35,737 nucleotides of DNA from Catenulispora sp. (GCA_013361685.1 JABFXP010000043.1:1-35737), one strand, 5' to 3'; positions 12,940 to 20,638 are shown, counted from the first letter of the stretch. Notes: generated by a model from the letters alone, not told the origin. A program made the numbers and translations.

Positions 12940-14283
12940 ATGCCGTACACCGAGATCCGCGGCAACAGCATCCGCGTCAAGTGGTGGAACGGCCAGTACA
13001 GGCTCGACACCGACGGGCGGCCGACCAGGAGGAAGGTCTACGAGTCGGCCAGCGGCCCCGAGGACGGCGTTCCTTTCGCCAGCGAGGACGAGGCGTACAA
13101 CTTCGGCCTTGACCGGGAGTCGGACGTCCGCAACGGCCGTCACATCAAGCGCAGCGACGGCAAGATGCTCATGGCAGACCTCTGCCCGGCCTGGCTGGGG
13201 CTGCAGGATCTGGCCTACGACTCGATCCGCGCCTACAGGACCGCGATCAATGCGAAGATCCTGCCGCACTGGAAGGCTCGCGCGGTCGGCGACATCACCG
13301 TCCCCGAGTACGACGCCTGGGCGAAGCAGATCCGCGCCACCTGCGCACCGTCCTACGCCAAAAACATCCTGATGGTCTTCAGCCTGATCATGGACTACGC
13401 CGTGTCCTGCGGCATGCGCAAGACGTCCCCCGTGGTCAAGATCCGGCGCCGCGGCAAGTACGTGCCGCGCAAGCGCGAACGCAAGACCGACCTCGACCTG
13501 GCCGTCGTGCATCGGCTCGCCCTCAACGCCAACGAACTGTGGGGATACACCGGGTACGTCTTCTTCCTCACGATCGCCTTCACGGGCATGAGGCGGGCGG
13601 AGATCTTCGGGTTGCGGCGCGAGTACAGTTCGCCGACCTGGCCGGCTTCCGATCCCCGGATCGATCCCGACGAGGAGGCCCGGTACAAGGCCGACATGCT
13701 GCGCTACGGCACAGGTGAGGGCCGGATGCCTGCCCTGCGGGTCGAGTACCAGCACAAGTACATCGACGGCGTCCCGACGCTGGCGATGCCGAAGTACGGG
13801 TCGCGGCGCACGATCGTCCTGCCGCCGTTCCTGGCGCAGATGCACGAGGCACTGCTGAAGTCCCACGACTGCGAGTGGACGTTCCCGTCGGTCACGGGCG
13901 GCCCGCTGCTGTACGCCGAGTGGGCGGGCCGCTACTACGGACCGATCGCCCGTGGCACCGAGGGCCGCGGCGGGCGCTTCCCATTGCCGGCCGTGCCGGC
14001 GGTCCCGGAGTGGCTGGTGCCGGACGGCAGGGGCGGCGTGAAGCCGAAACGGATGCACCTTCTCCGCCACGGCCACAAGGAGTGGCTCGACGAGGCCGGG
14101 GCCGCGCGGGTGGCGGTGGAGGCCCGGATGGGGCATGAGCTCCCGGGCATCGAGGGCGTCTACAGCCACGTGACAGCGGTGATGGAGCAGCGCATCATGG
14201 AGGTGCTGCAGGAGCGCTGGGAGACGTTCACGGCGGGCCTGGGGACGCAGTGGAGTCCGCCGTCTCCCATCCGTCTCCCATGA
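12940..14283 (+). CDS. int: phage-type tyrosine integrase
   Basis: A 447-residue site-specific recombinase. Residues about 1-70 are a basic arm-binding-type region, about 80-160 the core-binding domain (SIRAYRTAINAKILPHW), and about 180-430 the catalytic domain. The catalytic residues are R218 (FTGMRRAEI), a likely K285 (PKYGSRR), H373-x-x-R376 (HLLRHGHK), H399 (MGHELPG) and Y408 (GVYSHV). The family integrates temperate phages and integrative elements by recombining attP and attB. The nearby repressor, Cro-like and Xis-like genes make a phage integration module. The last codons lie in an 18-bp sequence that recurs 220 bases downstream. Confidence 0.95.
   Translation: MPYTEIRGNSIRVKWWNGQYRLDTDGRPTRRKVYESASGPEDGVPFASEDEAYNFGLDRESDVRNGRHIKRSDGKMLMADLCPAWLGLQDLAYDSIRAYRTAINAKILPHWKARAVGDITVPEYDAWAKQIRATCAPSYAKNILMVFSLIMDYAVSCGMRKTSPVVKIRRRGKYVPRKRERKTDLDLAVVHRLALNANELWGYTGYVFFLTIAFTGMRRAEIFGLRREYSSPTWPASDPRIDPDEEARYKADMLRYGTGEGRMPALRVEYQHKYIDGVPTLAMPKYGSRRTIVLPPFLAQMHEALLKSHDCEWTFPSVTGGPLLYAEWAGRYYGPIARGTEGRGGRFPLPAVPAVPEWLVPDGRGGVKPKRMHLLRHGHKEWLDEAGAARVAVEARMGHELPGIEGVYSHVTAVMEQRIMEVLQERWETFTAGLGTQWSPPSPIRLP
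14265..14282 (+). repeat. 18-bp direct repeat, copy 1 (int 3' end)
   Basis: TCCCATCCGTCTCCCATG overlaps the int stop codon. It contains a shorter internal repeat of CGTCTCCCAT. The second copy is at 14485. Confidence 0.7.
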
Positions 14284-14445
14284 GGCATCCCCGAGGGGTC
14301 TCGGCCGCAGGTCATAGGTGTGGCGTGGCTTGGCCGGTCGACATATACGGCCTGTCGGCCGCGTGAAGGGTGCATGCCGGGCTGAAGTGCCGGAATGGCC
14401 GCTGATCAGCGGGTTAACCTGCCAAGACGTACATCTGTAGTCGCC

Positions 14446-14541
14446 CTGTCAGACAGTGAAAACTCCCTGTCGGACGCATTTTTTTCCCATCCGTCTCCCA
14501 TGGGCGCCCACCGTCGATCACCTATCGTCGTTCTGTCGGAC
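14446..14541. promoter_or_regulatory. TGTCRGAC site cluster, left group
   Basis: CTGTCAGACAG (14446-14456), CTGTCGGAC (14467-14475) and CTGTCGGAC (14533-14541) share TGTCRGAC. Inverse copies GTCTGATAA and GTCTGACAA occur at 15121 and 15132, on the other side of the repressor gene. Candidate repressor operators or integrase/Xis arm sites. Confidence 0.45.
14485..14502 (+). repeat. 18-bp direct repeat, copy 2
   Basis: An exact second copy of the int-end sequence, preceded by a run of seven T residues. Possible attachment core or duplication scar. Confidence 0.7.
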
Positions 14542-14546
14542 ACGCG

Positions 14547-14583
14547 AAGAGCGGCGGTCCACCTCGTGTGGGCCGCCGCTCTT
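14547..14583. terminator. strong hairpin between int and the repressor gene
   Basis: AAGAGCGGCGG and CCGCCGCTCTT, extended by TCCAC/GTGGG, form a long stem between two convergent genes. It can terminate both. Confidence 0.75.
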
Positions 14584-14590
14584 CTGCGTT

Positions 14591-15013
14591 TCAGTCCTTC
14601 GGCGGAAGGATGCCGCGGGCCCGTAGTACCTCGATGGCCCGCTCGTTGATCCGGCGGATCTGTGAGGCGGTGAGGTCGTCCGTGGTGGCGATGAGGGCGC
14701 CCTGCAGCGCGTCCCGGACCTCGGCCTCCAGCGTCTCGGGCGGGACGACCGCGATGTGGCCGCCGGCGGGCTCTGGGTCGACGAGCGAGGGCTCACCGCC
14801 GTCGAGGATCTTGCGGCAGCTTCCGGCGGTCCAGCCCAGCGTGGTCTCGGCAGCGTCGTAGGTGTCCTGCCGCACCGGCTTCGCGTTCTCCATACGCGTC
14901 CAGGTGTCTTTGCTGATGTGCGCTACGACGGCGGCCCGCCTTACGGACAGGCCGAGGCGATTGCGGCGGTCGGTGACGCGTTCCGCAAGTCGCTGCAGGT
15001 CAGGTGTTGCCAC
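14591..15013 (-). CDS. XRE-type phage repressor candidate
   Basis: About 140 residues with an XRE-like helix-turn-helix near the N-terminus (LAERVTDRRNRLGLSVRRAAVVAHISKDTWTRME). The C-terminal half is acidic and helical (ASQIRRINERAIEVLRARG). I start at the GTG at 15013; the track's 156-residue form starts within three tandem 10-bp repeats. It is transcribed away from a Cro-like gene and sits between int and xis, the classic place for an immunity repressor. No autocleavage protease domain is visible, so induction by RecA would need another route. Repressor role is inference from position. Confidence 0.75.
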   Translation of the reverse strand: MATPDLQRLAERVTDRRNRLGLSVRRAAVVAHISKDTWTRMENAKPVRQDTYDAAETTLGWTAGSCRKILDGGEPSLVDPEPAGGHIAVVPPETLEAEVRDALQGALIATTDDLTASQIRRINERAIEVLRARGILPPKD

Positions 15014-15028
15014 GCGCACATCATGACA

Positions 15029-15058
15029 GGACTGGATTGGACTGGCCAGGACTGGCCT
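15029..15058. repeat. three tandem 10-bp repeats upstream of repressor
   Basis: GGACTGGATT, GGACTGGCCA and GGACTGGCCT follow one another without gaps, so GGACTGG recurs once per DNA helical turn. They lie directly upstream of the repressor start and could be operator sites. Confidence 0.6.
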
Positions 15059-15120
15059 CAAGTCGTCCGAACATCACGCCTAACTTGCGCCACATCACTG
15101 TCTGTTGATGACCCATGTAC

Positions 15121-15140
15121 GTCTGATAATCGTCTGACAA
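15121..15140. promoter_or_regulatory. GTCTGAYAA site pair, right group
   Basis: GTCTGATAA (15121-15129) and GTCTGACAA (15132-15140) are spaced 11 bp apart, on the same face of the helix. They lie in the divergent promoter region of the repressor and the Cro-like gene and match the inverse of the 14446-14541 sites. Confidence 0.45.
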
Positions 15141-15180
15141 ACGGTGGACGACTGACCTAACTGTGGTCTATCTTCTAGGC

Positions 15181-15426
15181 ATGCAAGAACCCGTCACCAC
15201 GATCGAGGTCGACGGACAGGCCATCTGGGCCGCGCGCATGCAGGCGGGGATCGAGGTCAAAGCACTCGCCGACGCCGCGGGCGTCTCTTACAGCTACGTC
15301 CGGAAGCTCGAACGCGGCATACGCAGACGCATGAGCCACGAGACCTACCAGCGTCTGCGGGCCGCCCTGCAAGCCGACCCGAAACAGCTTCTCGCCCAGA
15401 CGGGCCAAGCCGAAGAAGGGAAGTGA
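15181..15426 (+). CDS. small XRE-family (Cro-like) DNA-binding protein
   Basis: An 81-residue protein from the ATG at 15181; the track's upstream start at 15163 lies in the promoter. Residues about 15-65 are a helix-turn-helix (RMQAGIEVKALADAAGVSYSYVRKLERGIRRRMSHETYQRL). It is the first gene of the rightward early operon and is divergent from the repressor, so a Cro-like role is likely. The leader is very short, so the mRNA may be leaderless. Confidence 0.8.
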   Translation: MQEPVTTIEVDGQAIWAARMQAGIEVKALADAAGVSYSYVRKLERGIRRRMSHETYQRLRAALQADPKQLLAQTGQAEEGK

Positions 15427-15427
15427 A

Positions 15428-15721
15428 ATGACCACCCAGTACGAGAAGTACCAGCGACCGGTGAAGCCCGAGGACCCCGACGCCGAGTACCTGACGATCC
15501 AGGAGACCGCCTACGTCTTCCGGTGCAGCGTGAAGACGATCGAGCGGCGCGCACTGAGCATGGGCCTCGGATCCAAGATCGGGCACCGCAAGATGCTCAG
15601 CCGCGAGGACCGCCGCGCCATGTACGAGGGGCGCCGCGACGGAACCCCGGTCCACATCTCCACGCCGCGTCGCCGCCGGACGGCGAAGAAGCCGGCCACG
15701 CCGGCCCGCGCCGCGGCCTGA
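15428..15721 (+). CDS. xis: excisionase-like HTH protein
   Basis: A 97-residue DNA-binding protein. Residues about 20-60 (EYLTIQETAYVFRCSVKTIERRALSMG.GSKIGHRKMLSRED) match the MerR/excisionase helix-turn-helix family (HTH_17 type), with a basic C-terminal tail (PRRRRTAKKPATPARAAA). It starts one base after the previous stop. Being close to int, it is a good candidate for the recombination directionality factor, but a general early regulator is also possible. Confidence 0.75.
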   Translation: MTTQYEKYQRPVKPEDPDAEYLTIQETAYVFRCSVKTIERRALSMGLGSKIGHRKMLSREDRRAMYEGRRDGTPVHISTPRRRRTAKKPATPARAAA

Positions 15722-15812
15722 GCCCTCTGCGGGCCGCCCGCCGTTTCTGCCGAGTCCCGGCGGCCGGCCCTGATCCACCCCAACCCAACCTGATCAAGAG
15801 AAGGAGTGGACC

Positions 15813-16310
15813 TTGTCCACATCATCGCAGAACGAGCCTGCGCAGAAGCAGGCGATTGTCCCCCTGAGCGCGGAGCGGCTCTCCGAGATCCGCACCCAGC
15901 TCGGCGACGCGAAGCCCGCCACCGACGCGCTGCTCGTCGAAATCGCCCAGCAGGTGAAGGACCGCCGTGAGCACAACCACGGCGACACCGCCGACTGGGA
16001 CTGGTACTGCCTGAACGCCTCCGGATGGCTCGGCGACCGCATGCCGTTCGTGCTGCGGCGCCTGCTGGACGCGGAGGCCGAGGTCGAGCGGCTGACGGCG
16101 GAGCTGGCGAAGTACGTGGGCCACGAGCCGACGCTCGCCGAGGAGGCCCAGTACCGGTACGAGCAGCAGGTGCGGTACGCCGCCGCTCTGGAGGCGTCGA
16201 TCTGCCAGTGCGAGCCCGCGTGCGAGGGCGGCGAGTACCTGCACGCCGCTGACTGCCCGGTCGTGCCGATCCAGATGCAGACCTTCGACGCCGCCGGCGG
16301 TGCGGCGTGA
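15813..16310 (+). CDS. hypothetical protein, TTG start
   Basis: A 165-residue protein of unknown function. The start is a TTG at 15813 with AAGGAG 6 bases upstream. Middle residues are helical and acidic (RRLLDAEAEVERLTAELAKYV, a short coiled coil). A Cys/His cluster (CQCEPACEGGEYLHAADCPV) near residue 135 may bind zinc. It opens a set of small genes joined by 4-base overlaps. Confidence 0.7.
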   Translation: MSTSSQNEPAQKQAIVPLSAERLSEIRTQLGDAKPATDALLVEIAQQVKDRREHNHGDTADWDWYCLNASGWLGDRMPFVLRRLLDAEAEVERLTAELAKYVGHEPTLAEEAQYRYEQQVRYAAALEASICQCEPACEGGEYLHAADCPVVPIQMQTFDAAGGAA

Positions 16311-16483
16311 CGGCCCCGGCGCCGCGCACGATCGCGGACCTGAACGTGTCGGTGGAGGTGCTGCTGGAGCGGTTGCGGCTGTCGCTGCCGGTGGACGACC
16401 CGGACCGGCACTCGCTGGACACGGTCGCGGACGAGGCGTTCGCCCGCCTCGCCCCCGGCTACCCCCTGGAGGTGGCCCGGTGA
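16307..16483 (+). CDS. small hypothetical protein, 58 aa (below track cutoff)
   Basis: Starts at a GTG overlapping the previous stop (GTGA) and ends in a GTGA overlap with the next gene. The sequence runs MTAPAPRTIADLNVSVEVLLERL and is mostly helical and acidic. It is absent from the ORF track because of its length, but the two overlaps and codon use support it. Function unknown. Confidence 0.65.
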   Translation: MTAPAPRTIADLNVSVEVLLERLRLSLPVDDPDRHSLDTVADEAFARLAPGYPLEVAR

Positions 16484-16800
16484 GCGCCCCCGTCCGCCAC
16501 TACGCGGCCCTGCTGGTGACGACCGACCCGACCGCCCCGGATGCCCAGGCGACGATGGCGGACCTGCGCGCCGCCCTGTGCCTCGCCTCCGGTGTCCACC
16601 TGGACGACATCGACCCGGCGCTGGGCTACGACATGTCGCGCCGCTCCTTCGACACGGCCCGCGCCTCGTGGGGCTCCGGCCCGCTCGGGCTGTCGTGCGA
16701 GCGGCTGCGGACCGGCTACGAGCGGGCCACCGCCTACTGGGCGGCACGCCGACCGGAGTGGATGGCCGACTGGCCCCAGCCCGAGGCGGTGGCAGCGTGA
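16480..16800 (+). CDS. hypothetical protein, 106 aa
   Basis: Starts at a GTG in a GTGA overlap (MSAPVRHYAALLVTTDP). The track lists a longer out-of-context start at 16300. No motif is recognised; a tryptophan- and arginine-rich C-terminus (YWAARRPEWMADWPQP) is notable. It belongs to the small-gene block between xis and the recombination genes. Confidence 0.65.
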   Translation: MSAPVRHYAALLVTTDPTAPDAQATMADLRAALCLASGVHLDDIDPALGYDMSRRSFDTARASWGSGPLGLSCERLRTGYERATAYWAARRPEWMADWPQPEAVAA

Positions 16801-17150
16801 TGGAGCGCATCTGGCTGTCGCAGTTGCCCTCGACGGATCCAGCGTTCGGCCCGCTGCAGCGCGCGGAGCGGCTGTCGGACCCGGAGGACTGGCAGGTGCT
16901 GGCGTTCTGGCACCGGCAGGCCGTCGCCGAGGCCGCATGGGGTGCGGGCCTGGACGCGATGGAGGACCGGGCCCGGGAGAAGCGCGAGTTCGCGGCCCGG
17001 CAGGCCGAGCGGGCGGACGACCCGAGCGACCTGCCCGGCGTGCATGCCGCCGAGTTGGAGGCCCTCGGGTACGCGCTGGGGCTGACCGCGGTCCGCGTCG
17101 CCGTGCGCGACCGACAGCAGGCCCTCGCCAGGGCGGGGGTGGCGGCGTGA
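16800..17150 (+). CDS. hypothetical helical protein, 116 aa
   Basis: The ATG overlaps the previous TGA by one base. The middle is strongly charged and helical (AMEDRAREKREFAARQAERADD), suggesting a coiled coil. Function unknown. It overlaps the next gene by GTGA. Confidence 0.65.
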   Translation: MERIWLSQLPSTDPAFGPLQRAERLSDPEDWQVLAFWHRQAVAEAAWGAGLDAMEDRAREKREFAARQAERADDPSDLPGVHAAELEALGYALGLTAVRVAVRDRQQALARAGVAA

Positions 17151-17368
17151 GCGTGCTCGACGCCTTCGCCCTCGTCGTGGTGGCCGTGTTCGTCGTGGCT
17201 CTGGTGGCGGTGCCGGTGGCGTCGTGGCGGACGGCTCGGGAGCGCCGGGCTGACCGTGCGGAGCGCCGGGCCGCCGAGGCCCTGGCCCGGGACTTCGCCG
17301 CCTCCGACCGTGCGGGCTTCGTGATCCGCCCGAACTGGGACGACGACCCGAAGGGCGGTGCCCGATGA
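17147..17368 (+). CDS. small single-pass membrane protein
   Basis: A 73-residue protein from a GTG start. Residues 5-26 (DAFALVVVAVFVVALVAVPVA) form a clear transmembrane helix, followed by a basic cytosolic-type tail (RTARERRADRAERRAAEAL). Such short early membrane proteins are common in actinophages; role unknown. The track shows the frame only inside longer shadow ORFs. Confidence 0.65.
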   Translation: MSVLDAFALVVVAVFVVALVAVPVASWRTARERRADRAERRAAEALARDFAASDRAGFVIRPNWDDDPKGGAR

Positions 17369-17553
17369 CCCCGCGTCCGGCCGGCTGCGACGGCCCCGAC
17401 TGCTTCCTCGGCGACTCCGGCTGGCTCCACTACCCGGACTGCGCCACCCAGCAGCCCCCCGCCCCGTGGCCCGACATGGCGGCCGAGACCGCCCTCGAAG
17501 ACGGCGTGTACCGCCGCACCCAGACCACCACGCCCGAGAGGAGCGCGGCATGA
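17365..17553 (+). CDS. small Cys-containing hypothetical protein
   Basis: A 62-residue protein, ATGA overlap with the preceding stop. It has CDGPDC and a later HYPDC, a possible small metal site. Function unknown. Confidence 0.6.
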   Translation: MTPRPAGCDGPDCFLGDSGWLHYPDCATQQPPAPWPDMAAETALEDGVYRRTQTTTPERSAA

Positions 17554-18167
17554 CCGACTACCGCACCAAAGCCGAGAAGGACGCCGCCGAGCGCTTCCCG
17601 CGCGAGACCGCCAACCACCAGATGACGATCCTCCACGACGACGGGCTGTACCGGCACCTGCGGTTCGCCCAGCCGAAGCCCGCCAGCTCCAGTTACTGGT
17701 TCGACCTGATCACCTGGCCCGGCTCGCTTACCATCCGGGGCGACCTCGGCGAGTCCTACACCTTCTCGCGCCTGCCGGACATGTTCGAGTTCTTCCGCGG
17801 CCCCGTCGGACAGATCAACGCGCACTACTGGTCCGAGAAGCTCGACAACCACCGGGACTCCGCGAAGGAGTACAGCGAGGAGGCGTTCGCCAACGTCGTC
17901 TGGACCTACGTCCGCGAGTGCGGCGAGGGACGCCGGGGACTGGCGAAGGCCATCCAGCAAGAGATCTTCGACCCGGGATTCTGCTGCGACGAGCAGACCG
18001 CCAGGGACGCCCTGGAAGGCTTCGAGTACCAGGGCTTCAAGATCCACGACGTGTGGGAGCTGTCCTTCCACAACTACAAGTGGACGTTCCTGTGGGCGTG
18101 CCACGCGATCGTGTGGGGCATCGCGCAGTACGACGCCGCGAAGACCCCCGCCAAGGCGGTGGCGTGA
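17550..18167 (+). CDS. hypothetical protein, 205 aa
   Basis: Starts at the ATG at 17550 (MTDYRTKAEKDAAERFPRE); the track start at 17358 is in a shadow reading. The protein is rich in aromatic residues (GLYRHLRFAQPKPASSSYWFDLITWPGSL, WTFLWACHAIVWGIAQYD) and looks like a single folded domain that recurs in actinophage early regions. I cannot name a function. It overlaps the next gene by one base. Confidence 0.7.
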   Translation: MTDYRTKAEKDAAERFPRETANHQMTILHDDGLYRHLRFAQPKPASSSYWFDLITWPGSLTIRGDLGESYTFSRLPDMFEFFRGPVGQINAHYWSEKLDNHRDSAKEYSEEAFANVVWTYVRECGEGRRGLAKAIQQEIFDPGFCCDEQTARDALEGFEYQGFKIHDVWELSFHNYKWTFLWACHAIVWGIAQYDAAKTPAKAVA

Positions 18168-18577
18168 TGACCCCGGACAGTGTGGACGACCTGTACGAGC
18201 AGGCCGTGCACGAGCCCGCGTTCTCCAACAGCGACGAGGGCTACGGGTGGATGGACAACTGGTGCGACCGGTGCGTCCACGACAAGTCCGCTCGCTCGAA
18301 GACCGAGGTCGGGCCGGGCTGCCCGCTGGTGCTGGTCGCGTTGATGGGCCGCCGCCCGATGCAGTGGCTCGACGGCCCGCGCGACCAGCACGGCCGATAC
18401 TCGATCGCCGACCAGTACCACTGCATCGAGTTCCGCAGCGAGGACGACGGGCCGAGCCCGGAACCCACGCCGATCCCGACGCCGCCGGGGCAGGGCGAGT
18501 TGCTGCCGCGTGAGCCCTTCGAGGTCGTGCGGATGCTGACGCCACTGCCCAACCCGGCCATGGCGGAGGTGGCGTGA
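18167..18577 (+). CDS. hypothetical protein, possible zinc site
   Basis: A 136-residue protein from the ATG at 18167. It contains WCDRCVHD, GPGCPL and HCIEF, a Cys/His pattern that may bind zinc. The C-terminal third is proline-rich (PEPTPIPTPPGQGE). Function unknown; part of the coupled early block. Confidence 0.65.
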   Translation: MTPDSVDDLYEQAVHEPAFSNSDEGYGWMDNWCDRCVHDKSARSKTEVGPGCPLVLVALMGRRPMQWLDGPRDQHGRYSIADQYHCIEFRSEDDGPSPEPTPIPTPPGQGELLPREPFEVVRMLTPLPNPAMAEVA

Positions 18578-18780
18578 TGGACGGCGGTCTGCTGCTGATC
18601 CTCGCCCTGACGGCCGTCCTGTGTGCCGCGGCTTACGTGTACGAGCGCGTCCGCCGTGGCGGCCCCCGCCGCGGTCCGTGGACCGACCAGCCCGGCCGCG
18701 CACGGCGCGCGGCCACGCAGGCGGAGATCGACGCCGCCTTCGCCGAGATCACCAAACGCGAGAAGGGAGGCCGGTCATGA
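18577..18780 (+). CDS. small membrane protein, 67 aa
   Basis: Starts at the ATG at 18577 (ATGA-type junction). Residues 3-20 (GGLLLILALTAVLCAAAYV) form a transmembrane helix; the rest is basic and helical. Function unknown. Confidence 0.65.
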   Translation: MDGGLLLILALTAVLCAAAYVYERVRRGGPRRGPWTDQPGRARRAATQAEIDAAFAEITKREKGGRS

Positions 18781-18992
18781 CCACGGCTATGGCCCTGCAC
18801 CCGCGGCTGGCGCTGCTGCTGGCGGTGATCCGCACCCAGGGCGGCGAATGGACGACGGCCCGCGTCGGCGACGCCTACGACGCCCCCAAGCACACCACCC
18901 ACAGCCGCGACCTCGAACGGCTGACCCGGGACGGGCACCTCCAGCGGCACGACGCCAAGGGCCGCACCTACTACACGCTCCGGGAGGCGTGA
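18777..18992 (+). CDS. winged-helix-like small protein
   Basis: A 71-residue protein from an ATG in an ATGA overlap. The pattern LALLLAVIRTQGGEWTTARVGDAY...HTTHSRDLERLTRDGHLQRHDAKGRTYYTLREA reads like a compact winged helix with a beta wing at the end. A DNA-binding role is plausible but unproven. Confidence 0.65.
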   Translation: MTTAMALHPRLALLLAVIRTQGGEWTTARVGDAYDAPKHTTHSRDLERLTRDGHLQRHDAKGRTYYTLREA

Positions 18993-19429
18993 TGAGCCTG
19001 ATCACCACACTGCGCGCCCCGGGCACGGGCCGGCGGCAGGCCGACCCGATAGCCCGGCTGGCGGCGGAGAACCAGCGACTGCAGGAGCAGGTCGACCAGG
19101 CGCGCGCCGAACTCCGGCACACCGCGTCGGTGCTGGGCGAGTTCGTGGTCCTGCTCGGCGAGGAACAGGCCGCGCACTGGCAGACCCGCGAGGAACGCGA
19201 CCAGGCCGTGCGCGCCAACCGCAGCAACTCGGAAGCGGAGACCTTGCAGACCGACGTCACCGCACTGCGAGCCGCCATCGCCGACCAGTACGTCGAGGAG
19301 CCCGGCCCGGGCCCGCAGTACCGCCCGTACCCCCGCTTCCCCACCAACCGCATCCGCGTCGTGCCCCTGTGGCTTGCCCCGTTCGCCACCACCGACCCCG
19401 GCCACGTCCGCCTCGGAGGTGCGGCGTGA
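18992..19429 (+). CDS. hypothetical coiled-coil protein
   Basis: A 145-residue protein whose ATG overlaps the previous TGA by one base. Residues about 20-95 (IARLAAENQRLQEQVDQARAELRHTASVL) form a long coiled coil. The end (NRIRVVPLWLAPFATTDPGH) is a different short domain. Function unknown. Confidence 0.65.
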   Translation: MSLITTLRAPGTGRRQADPIARLAAENQRLQEQVDQARAELRHTASVLGEFVVLLGEEQAAHWQTREERDQAVRANRSNSEAETLQTDVTALRAAIADQYVEEPGPGPQYRPYPRFPTNRIRVVPLWLAPFATTDPGHVRLGGAA

Positions 19430-19719
19430 GCAGCGGGCTGATGGTGACGGTCGCCGGGGAGCAGGTCCCGCTGGACGAGTGCGGCTGGTTCCAGCGCGAG
19501 AAGTGCGGCTGCATCATCGCCGCCGTCGTCGCGGTGGTCGGCAGCCGCGTCATCGCGACCGCGGAGCAGGCCCACAAACATATGACGCCGAGCGCGCACA
19601 CCCGGGCGAAGGAAGACCGCGAGGGCTGCACGTGGGAGCTGATGACCATGGCCCACTACCGGCAGCACATCGGCCGCAGGTGGGAGTGCGACCAGCACCG
19701 GAAGGACGGTGCCGCATGA
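19426..19719 (+). CDS. hypothetical Cys/His-containing protein
   Basis: A 97-residue protein from a GTG start in a GTGA overlap. It has CGWFQREKCGCIIAAVV and a C-terminal CTWELM...HIGRRWECDQH set, so zinc binding is possible. Function unknown. Confidence 0.65.
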   Translation: MSSGLMVTVAGEQVPLDECGWFQREKCGCIIAAVVAVVGSRVIATAEQAHKHMTPSAHTRAKEDREGCTWELMTMAHYRQHIGRRWECDQHRKDGAA

Positions 19720-19913
19720 CCCGCCGCGGCATCCTCTACGACCCGGCGAAGCCCGACATGGCCGTGCTCGACATTGAGGGCCCCGAGTTCCTCGCCACGG
19801 GCTGGGCGGCCGACCTCGACGGGCCACCGCCGCGGCCCGGCAGCCACCGGCCCGGCTGCAGGTTCGCCGACCTCCGACTCGACGACGCCTGCCCCTGCCA
19901 GCCCCCGCTGTAA
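19716..19913 (+). CDS. small hypothetical protein, 65 aa
   Basis: Starts at an ATGA overlap (MTRRGILYDPAKPDMAVLD) and ends with three cysteines (GCRF, CPCQPPL). It is the last gene of the coupled small-gene block; a 16-bp hairpin follows at once. Function unknown. Confidence 0.6.
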   Translation: MTRRGILYDPAKPDMAVLDIEGPEFLATGWAADLDGPPPRPGSHRPGCRFADLRLDDACPCQPPL

Positions 19914-19919
19914 CAGACC

Positions 19920-19961
19920 GGCTGGTGTCCGGCCGTGACCACCACCGGCCGGACACCAGCC
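19920..19961 (+). terminator. 16-bp perfect hairpin in the early operon
   Basis: GGCTGGTGTCCGGCCG and CGGCCGGACACCAGCC are exact inverse copies around a 10-base loop. It lies between gene blocks on the same strand, so it may terminate, attenuate or mark an RNA-processing site. Confidence 0.65.
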
Positions 19962-20032
19962 CACCACAACCCACGAAGGCCGCGACCAGCCGAAATGGCC
20001 ACGGCCCCCCACCAACCATGCCAGGAGAACCC

Positions 20033-20638
20033 GTGATCGAGAACACCAGCAGCCCCGAGAGCAGTGAAACGTTCGGGCTCGCAGCCATCGCCGTCGCCAT
20101 GGGCGGCCACAGCATCGACAGCCTCATCGAGGCACAGGAGCAGCGAGGCCAGCAGCAACTCGTCCACTCCGACCGGCTGCCGACCAACCTGCGCGACCCG
20201 CAGGAGGACTTCGAAGCCGTCGGCTTCACCTTCGGCGACCCCGACCCGCGTGACCCGCTGTTCATGCCCGCCACATTGCCCGACGGCTGGAAGCGCGAGG
20301 GGTCCGACCACGCCATGTGGTCCTATCTCGTGGACGACCTCGGCCGCCGCAGGGCCTCCATCTTCTACAAGGCCGCGTTCTACGACCGCGACGCGTTCAT
20401 GTCGCTCAACACCGTGTACGGCTACGTCGCGGATCAGATGCGCGAGGGCAAGCCGATCGTCACCGACGACTCGTGGGCAACCCCCGCGGCGGTCCTCGAA
20501 GCGGCCCGCAAGGGCATCGAGCGTGCCAGCGAAGAGATCGACACCTGGGCCCAGTACGGCAACGCCAAGTACGTCGCCAAGTACAAGGCCGAACGGGACG
20601 CGTGGGCTGCTGTCGCCGCCGCCCACGACAACGCCTGA
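20033..20638 (+). CDS. hypothetical early phage protein, 201 aa
   Basis: Starts at a GTG at 20033 with CAGGAG just upstream; the track's extra 36 residues cross the preceding hairpin. The sequence includes WKREGSDHAMWSYLVDDLGRRRASIFYKAAFYDRDAF and a helical C-terminus. It resembles a widespread actinophage protein of unknown function found next to recombination genes. A 12-bp hairpin follows. Confidence 0.7.
   Translation: MIENTSSPESSETFGLAAIAVAMGGHSIDSLIEAQEQRGQQQLVHSDRLPTNLRDPQEDFEAVGFTFGDPDPRDPLFMPATLPDGWKREGSDHAMWSYLVDDLGRRRASIFYKAAFYDRDAFMSLNTVYGYVADQMREGKPIVTDDSWATPAAVLEAARKGIERASEEIDTWAQYGNAKYVAKYKAERDAWAAVAAAHDNA

Noticed and set aside
12910-14169. 419-aa minus-strand ORF antisense to int
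   Set aside because: It mirrors the int gene; the sequence is low-complexity V/G/R/L without domains, typical of a shadow frame in high-GC DNA.
15794-17551. 585-aa minus-strand ORF
   Set aside because: R/S/P-rich shadow over a run of coupled plus-strand genes.
18787-20316. 509-aa minus-strand ORF
   Set aside because: Shadow over several 4-base-overlapping plus-strand genes; no motif.
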